DNA from: CAMQRS01 sp964370645
GTDB taxonomy: Bacteria > Bacillota_I > Bacilli_A > Erysipelotrichales > Erysipelotrichaceae
DNA: 36,140 nucleotides
Assembly: GCA_964370645.1 (NCBI GenBank)
Contig: CAYJJS010000016.1
Location: forward strand, 1 to 36,140
Reading direction: 5' to 3'
Shown here: positions 31,306-36,140 of the stretch, piece by piece
Layout: each line of letters begins with the position of its first letter
How positions within the stretch are numbered: position 1 is the stretch's first letter
The notes under the pieces: model-generated
What the model saw: only the letters and a program-made list of their open reading frames with translations
What the model was told of the DNA's origin: nothing
Database searches by the model: none
Program-made: the position numbers and the translations under genes

Positions 31306-32730
31306 ATGAGATGTAGTGATATTAATAAAACAAATTATGAGATGATGTGTAAAAAAGCATTAGAAAATGCTTTAAAAACACATGATAAATTAAATGCGGT
31401 TGTGAGTTTTGTAGAAGTAGATGAGCAACTTGATAATTTACAGAATATTAAAACAGATGCACCATTTTATGGAACACCTATTGTTTTAAAAGACAATGTG
31501 AGTACAAAGGGTATTTTGACAACGGCTTCGAGTCGTATTTTGAGTAATTATGTACCTATTTATGATGCAACCATTACAAGAAAACTAAAAGATGCTGGAG
31601 CGATTATAATTGCGAAGTCTAGTATGGATGAGTTAGGAATGGGTGGAACAAACTTAAATGCATACACTGGAAAAGCAAACAATCCTTATGATTATGAGCG
31701 TATTACTGGTGGAAGTAGTGGTGGAAGTGCTGCTTTAGTTGCTGCTGGGATTGTACCATTAGCAATTGGAAGTGACACTGGAGATAGTGTGAGAAAACCA
31801 GCTAGCTATTGTGGTGTAGTTGGTGTGAAACCAACGTATGGACGTATTTCTAGATATGGAATTATTCCTTATGCATCAAGCTTAGATCATGTTGGATATT
31901 TTACTACAAATGTTAAAGATGCATGTCGTGCATTAGAAGTTTTAGCTGGAAGAGATGATTTAGATGTGACTTCATCAAACCGTGCGGTAGAAGCTTATGC
32001 AACTTTGTTGAATAGTAACGTAAAAGGGAAGCGTATCGCCGTATTAAGCAATGTACAAGAAGCGATTCACAATGATGCGATTAAGAATACATTTTCTGTG
32101 ATTATGGAGGCATTGAAAGAGCGTGGTGCGATTGTGGAAGAAGTACGATTGAACGATGACCATATGCATGCACTTCTTCCTACGTATTATGTAATTAGTA
32201 ATGCAGAAGCAACAGCAAATCATTCCAATTTAGATGGAGTTCGTTTTGGAGTGCGTGAAGAAGGAAAAGATTTAGAAGAAATTATGACAAACTCTCGTAC
32301 AAAAGGATTTAGTAGCGATGTACGTAAACGTTTCGTGATTGGATCTTATTCATTGTTTGTGGAGAATCAAGAAGAAATTTTTAGAAAAGCACAAAAGGTA
32401 CGTAGAGTTATTGTAGAAGAAGTAAAAGAAGTATTATCAAAATACGATGCGATAGTAGCAAGTGCTGCAGGAAGTGTAGCACCTTTACCAAATGATTCAC
32501 ATGGTGAAAAATTAAGTGCTACGCATTTAGTGGCTGAAAATCATATGTTGATTGGAAACTTTACTGGGTTTCCATCAATGACTTTGCCACAAGCTATGAT
32601 TGATGGAATGCCTGTTGGGATTAACATTTTAACCAATGCATTTGATGAAGTAGGTATGTTTAGCATTGCGAAAGCAATTGAAGAGATTACAGGATTAGAT
32701 GATTATACAGCGAAGGGAGTATGCGAATGA
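31306..32730 (+). CDS. gatA: Aspartyl/glutamyl-tRNA amidotransferase subunit A
   Basis: The amidase subunit, which releases ammonia from glutamine for transamidation. The Ser-cisSer-Lys triad is Lys62 (VLKDN), Ser137 (GGSSGG) and nucleophile Ser161 (SDTGDSVRKPAS); the spacings of 75 and 24 residues equal those of S. aureus GatA (Lys79, Ser154, Ser178). The usual GGS before the nucleophile reads GDS, a variant I recall in mycoplasmas. The longest frame begins at a TTG (31279) inside gatC. AAGGTGG before the ATG at 31306 supports the 474-residue product. It overlaps gatB by 4 nt. Confidence 0.96.
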   Translation: MRCSDINKTNYEMMCKKALENALKTHDKLNAVVSFVEVDEQLDNLQNIKTDAPFYGTPIVLKDNVSTKGILTTASSRILSNYVPIYDATITRKLKDAGAIIIAKSSMDELGMGGTNLNAYTGKANNPYDYERITGGSSGGSAALVAAGIVPLAIGSDTGDSVRKPASYCGVVGVKPTYGRISRYGIIPYASSLDHVGYFTTNVKDACRALEVLAGRDDLDVTSSNRAVEAYATLLNSNVKGKRIAVLSNVQEAIHNDAIKNTFSVIMEALKERGAIVEEVRLNDDHMHALLPTYYVISNAEATANHSNLDGVRFGVREEGKDLEEIMTNSRTKGFSSDVRKRFVIGSYSLFVENQEEIFRKAQKVRRVIVEEVKEVLSKYDAIVASAAGSVAPLPNDSHGEKLSATHLVAENHMLIGNFTGFPSMTLPQAMIDGMPVGINILTNAFDEVGMFSIAKAIEEITGLDDYTAKGVCE

Positions 32731-34151
32731 GTTTTGAGACAGTTATAGGAATAGAAATCCATTGTGAATTAAAAAGTGCAACAAAAATGTTTTCTGGTGC
32801 ACCTATTTCCTTTGCGAGTGAAGTAAACACATGTACCAATGAGATTGACTTAGGGATGCCAGGTATACTTCCTTCCGTAAATAAAGAAGCAGTAGCAAGT
32901 GCAATTCGTGCTTGTAGTGCGCTACAGTGTAAGATTGATCCACTTGTGAAATTTGATCGTAAAAATTATTATTATTCAGATTTGCCAAAAGGATTTCAAA
33001 TCACACAGCAATTTCATCCTATTGGAGTAGATGGAGTGATTGAAATAGAGGGTGATAATGGTGCGAAACAAGTACGTATAAACCGTATTCACATGGAAGA
33101 AGATACAGCGAAGCAACTACATAATGTTGATGGAAGCTACATCGATTTCAATCGTGCAGGTACGCCACTTGTGGAGATTGTAACAGAACCAGACTTAAGA
33201 AGTGGGAAAGAAGCAGCTGCATACGTAGAAAAAATTCGTAATATCTTATATTACCTTGGTGTAAGTGATTGTAAGATGGAAGAAGGAAGTATGCGTTGTG
33301 ATGTGAATATTTCATTGCGCCCTTATGGATATAAAGGGTTTGGAACAAAGAGTGAAATAAAAAACCTAAATAGTACAAGTAACGTGCAAAAAGCAGTAGA
33401 ATATGAAATTGATAGACAATCTAAAATATTACTTGCAGGTGGTAAAGTTGAGCAAGCGACTAGAAGATATGATGAAGCATCTAGAACGACTGTCTTAATG
33501 CGTAAAAAAGAAGGTGCTGTAGATTATAAATATTTTCCAGAACCAAATATTTTTCCAATTCGTTTGTCTGATACCTGGATTCAAAACATCGTGAAGACGT
33601 TACCTGAGTTACCAAGTGAAAGAAAAGAAACCTACACAAAATATGGGTTAAGTGATTACGATGCGGATTTATTAGTGCAAAGTAAAGAACTAAGTGACTA
33701 TTATAATGAAGTGATTGCACATAGTAAAGAGTATAAACTAGTAGCGAACTGGGTGATTGTTGAATTGCAAGCTTACTTAAATAAACATGCTATTTCTATT
33801 GAAAACAATCCTTTAAACCCTATTTATTTAGCCGATATGATTCAAATGATTGTAGCAAGTGAAATTTCAGGAAAACAAGCAAAAATCGTGTTTGAAGAAA
33901 TGATGCAATCAAATAAAGATCCAAAAGTCATCGTAGAAGAAAAAGGTATGAAACAATTGAGTGATTCATCGGCAATTCTACAATTGATTCAAAGTGTATT
34001 GGATGCGAATCCGCAATCGATTGATGATTTTAAAAATGGAAAAGATCGCGCAGTAGGCTTTTTGGTTGGACAAGTTATGAAAGCAAGTAAAGGACAAGCA
34101 AATCCTGCAATGACAAATAAGATGATTGTGGAAGAATTAAAGAAAAGATAG
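32727..34151 (+). CDS. gatB: Aspartyl/glutamyl-tRNA amidotransferase subunit B
   Basis: GatB binds the mischarged tRNA and activates it for amidation. In 474 residues it shows the N-terminal FETVIGIEIHCEL, the conserved KNYYYSDLPKGFQITQ, HMEEDTAKQLH, DFNRAGTPLVEIVTEPD and MRCDVNIS, the helical linker, and the C-terminal YqeY-like domain ending VMKASKGQANPAM. An ATG at 32721 is possible, but the SD AAGGGAG is 8 nt from the ATG at 32727, which overlaps the gatA stop (ATGA). It is the last of the gatCAB genes and no strong terminator follows. Confidence 0.97.
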   Translation: MSFETVIGIEIHCELKSATKMFSGAPISFASEVNTCTNEIDLGMPGILPSVNKEAVASAIRACSALQCKIDPLVKFDRKNYYYSDLPKGFQITQQFHPIGVDGVIEIEGDNGAKQVRINRIHMEEDTAKQLHNVDGSYIDFNRAGTPLVEIVTEPDLRSGKEAAAYVEKIRNILYYLGVSDCKMEEGSMRCDVNISLRPYGYKGFGTKSEIKNLNSTSNVQKAVEYEIDRQSKILLAGGKVEQATRRYDEASRTTVLMRKKEGAVDYKYFPEPNIFPIRLSDTWIQNIVKTLPELPSERKETYTKYGLSDYDADLLVQSKELSDYYNEVIAHSKEYKLVANWVIVELQAYLNKHAISIENNPLNPIYLADMIQMIVASEISGKQAKIVFEEMMQSNKDPKVIVEEKGMKQLSDSSAILQLIQSVLDANPQSIDDFKNGKDRAVGFLVGQVMKASKGQANPAMTNKMIVEELKKR

Positions 34152-34196
34152 TATTTTTTTTAAAAATCTTGTAGAATAGGACATAGGAGTGATATT

Positions 34197-34811
34197 ATGG
34201 CGAACAAACAAACAAATAAAACAAATACAAAAAAAGTGAAAAAGCCAAGTAAAATCAATTGGATTTTACTGTTTACCATCACAGTAATCGCGATTCCACT
34301 TTGTATTTTAGGATATATCTTATTGACTTCTGTAGACACACAAGGTGAGCCTGTGGAGGGAGAGAGATTTGTAAATCAATTGGATCCTGCAATTCCAGAG
34401 GGAAAATTAGAAGAATTAGAACAAGCTCTTATGGTTGATGGAGTAGAAAGTGTTAGTATTAATTTAAAATCAGCAACACTTCGTATTAATGTGAACACTG
34501 TGGATACATTAACTTTTGATCAAATGAATGCACTTGTTGGACAATTGTATCACAGTGTGGATACTATCTTGCCAACAGCAACGTATTTCACAAATACAGA
34601 TGGTGTTAAGATGTATGATTTAGAAATTCATACTTATAACTTTATTCCTGAAGAAGGTCAAGAAGGACAAATTTATGCGATCGCACATAAAAATGCTGCA
34701 GAAGAAGGTTCTGGAGTAGATTGGCTTACAAATATAAAAGACCAAGCAACGTATGATGCAATTCAGGCTGCAAAGGCAGAAGCTGAAGCTGCACAAAATA
34801 CAGGAGGATAA
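34197..34811 (+). CDS. Hypothetical membrane-anchored protein, 204 residues
   Basis: I do not recognise the family. A strongly basic cytoplasmic N-terminus (about 1-19) precedes one membrane anchor (about 21-44). The remaining 160 residues are predicted to be extracellular, acidic and mixed alpha/beta (GVESVSINLKSATLRINVN). The C-terminus is Ala/Glu-rich (AAKAEAEAAQ), probably helical. No lipobox or catalytic motif is seen. The SD AGGAGTGA is good. A TAGAAT box at 34172-34177 could be a weak promoter; otherwise it is read from the gat operon, 45 nt upstream. A terminator follows directly. Confidence 0.8.
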   Translation: MANKQTNKTNTKKVKKPSKINWILLFTITVIAIPLCILGYILLTSVDTQGEPVEGERFVNQLDPAIPEGKLEELEQALMVDGVESVSINLKSATLRINVNTVDTLTFDQMNALVGQLYHSVDTILPTATYFTNTDGVKMYDLEIHTYNFIPEEGQEGQIYAIAHKNAAEEGSGVDWLTNIKDQATYDAIQAAKAEAEAAQNTGG

Positions 34812-34832
34812 AAGGGCAGAAGCCCTTTTTTT
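34811..34832 (+). terminator. Intrinsic terminator after the anchored hypothetical protein
   Basis: AAAGGGC pairs with GCCCTTT (7 bp, loop AGAA), followed by further T residues to 34832. Confidence 0.92.
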
Positions 34833-34840
34833 GAAGAGTA

Positions 34841-36140
34841 ATGAAGAAAAATGATAAATTAATAGGAATATGTGTGGATTATACACATGATGGATTAGGA
34901 ATAGTGAAGGTGGAGGATTTTACCTTCTTTATTCGTGATGTAATAGTGGAAGAAGAAGTCACATTTGTTGTTACAAAAATGTTGAAAAACTATGGGTATG
35001 GTAAAAAGCTGCATTGTGAAAGTCCATCTATTCATCGCCAAGATATTTCTTGTCCATATTATGCACGTTGTGGTGGTTGTCAAATAATGCATATGAACTA
35101 TAGTGAACAACTACGTTTTAAAACAAACTTAGTTGCAAATAATATGAAAAAAATAGCGAAAACAAGTTGTGAAGTGAGTCCTACAATAGGTTGTAAGCAA
35201 AGTGATAAGTATCGTAATAAAGCACAATTTCCAATACAAGTGAAAGATGGAAAAGTAATTAGTGGATTTTATCGTTTGCATAGCAACGAGATTATTGATA
35301 TGAGCCATTGTCTCATTCAAAGTGATTTAATCAATGAGATTATGCAAAATCTTAAAGTGCGTCTACAAGGATGTCCGGATGCAAAGCATTTACGACATGT
35401 TTTAATTAAACATGCTTTTGATCAAGAACAAATCATGCTTGTATTTATATCTAAAAAAGAATCTCTTGTGCACATTGAGAAAATATTACCTTCTCTAGTA
35501 CAATCATTTCCACAAATTAAAAGTGTCATACTGAATATAAACACACGTAATGATAATGTGATTTTAGGAGATAAAGAAATCGTATTATTTGGTGATTCAA
35601 CCATTTGTGATAATTTAGAACAATTGAAATTCAATATATCTTGTAAGTCATTTTACCAAGTCAATAGTAAGCAAACGTACACATTATATGAGCAAGCTTT
35701 ACAGCTTGCCAACATCAATGAACAAGATATTGTGATTGATTTATATTGTGGTGTAGGTACCATCTCTTTGTTTTTGGCTCAAAAAGCAAAAAAAGTAATT
35801 GGTGTGGAGATTGTAGAAAAAGCAGTTGAAGATGCAAAGAAAAATGCAGAGATGAATGCTATTCATAATGTAGAATTTGTTTGTAGCGATGCAGGAATGT
35901 ATGCGCAAAAACTTCAACAAGAAGGTATAAAGCCAGATGTTGTGGTAGTTGATCCACCACGTAAAGGATGTGATGATGCATCCATTGATGCGATTGTGAA
36001 AATGAGTCCTAGACGAGTTGTATACGTATCTTGTAACCCTGCAACACTTGCACGTGATATTTATAAGTTTGAACAATTAGGGTATAAGACTACTATCATT
36101 CAACCTGTGGACATGTTTCCGAATAGTTATCACGTTGAAA
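34841..36140 (+). CDS. 23S rRNA (uracil-5-)-methyltransferase, RlmCD/RlmD family (3' end cut)
   Basis: A SAM-dependent RNA m5U methyltransferase of the TrmA/RumA family; in Firmicutes such enzymes (RlmCD) modify U747 and U1939 of 23S rRNA. Read directly from the sequence, 433 residues are in the window with no stop. An N-terminal TRAM-like domain (1-55) is followed by four Fe-S cysteines (71, 77, 80 and 157), the SAM-binding DLYCGVGTISL (300-310), DPPRKG (371-376) and the catalytic Cys398 in SCNPATLARD. The final PNSYHVE is the usual ending, so only about 10-15 residues should lie beyond the window. The SD is weak (GAAGAG, very close). The gene starts 8 nt after a terminator and no good promoter is visible. 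Confidence 0.95.
   Translation, partial: MKKNDKLIGICVDYTHDGLGIVKVEDFTFFIRDVIVEEEVTFVVTKMLKNYGYGKKLHCESPSIHRQDISCPYYARCGGCQIMHMNYSEQLRFKTNLVANNMKKIAKTSCEVSPTIGCKQSDKYRNKAQFPIQVKDGKVISGFYRLHSNEIIDMSHCLIQSDLINEIMQNLKVRLQGCPDAKHLRHVLIKHAFDQEQIMLVFISKKESLVHIEKILPSLVQSFPQIKSVILNINTRNDNVILGDKEIVLFGDSTICDNLEQLKFNISCKSFYQVNSKQTYTLYEQALQLANINEQDIVIDLYCGVGTISLFLAQKAKKVIGVEIVEKAVEDAKKNAEMNAIHNVEFVCSDAGMYAQKLQQEGIKPDVVVVDPPRKGCDDASIDAIVKMSPRRVVYVSCNPATLARDIYKFEQLGYKTTIIQPVDMFPNSYHVE

Noticed and set aside
35741..36076. 111-residue minus-strand ORF near the window end
   Set aside because: Antisense to the catalytic domain of the rRNA methyltransferase, whose motifs are intact on the plus strand.

Overview
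The window is AT-rich bacterial chromosome with short gaps, overlapping genes and strong Shine-Dalgarno (SD) sequences, typical of a low-GC Firmicute. The gene order tRNA-Arg / TPR protein / tig / lon / engB, the pcrA-ligA-camS-gatCAB block, two LCP cell-wall ligases and the sporulation gene yunB fit a Gram-positive, possibly spore-forming lineage. My best guess is Erysipelotrichia or a close relative, from gene order and protein style only. I see no phage, insertion sequence, CRISPR array or integrated element. No stretch of 300 bases lacks a gene.

Layout. 1-5290: tRNA-Arg (minus strand), then a proteostasis and ribosome-assembly run on plus (TPR protein, trigger factor, Lon, EngB). 5281-10564: a minus-strand aconitase-vanY pair divergent from citrate synthase-isocitrate dehydrogenase. 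Together these give the oxidative branch of the TCA cycle from oxaloacetate to 2-oxoglutarate. 10611-13920: a Cof-type HAD phosphatase, an unrecognised ORF, and htpG under two CIRCE-like operators. 13974-14771: a LicA-like kinase (minus) with a C8 tract. 14856-18139: an overlapping operon of a B12-binding radical SAM enzyme, XTP pyrophosphatase, TrmL and a membrane protein. 18198-19137: yunC-yunB. 19139-21994: a NifU-type Fe-S protein (minus) divergent from an S1-domain protein and pgi, then CpXC and DUF805 proteins. 22072-25635: two LCP ligases (minus). 25737-34151: a pcrA-ligA-camS-gatC-gatA-gatB operon. 34197-36140: an anchored protein of unknown function and an rRNA uracil methyltransferase cut by the window end.

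Most genes are housekeeping. The signals most worth a second look are regulatory or structural: two CIRCE-type sites, each with one perfect and one degenerate half-site, around the htpG promoter; the C8 tract in the licA-like gene, where gain or loss of one base would truncate the protein; the near-palindromic back-to-back promoters between nifU and the S1 gene; repeated elements in the acn/citrate synthase divergent region; and LCP proteins carrying an extra binding-protein-like domain, one with a repeat-rich tail. I did not find a clear previously undescribed multi-gene system. Many coding starts were moved from the longest ORF to a Met, Val or Leu codon with a well-spaced SD, as stated in each entry.
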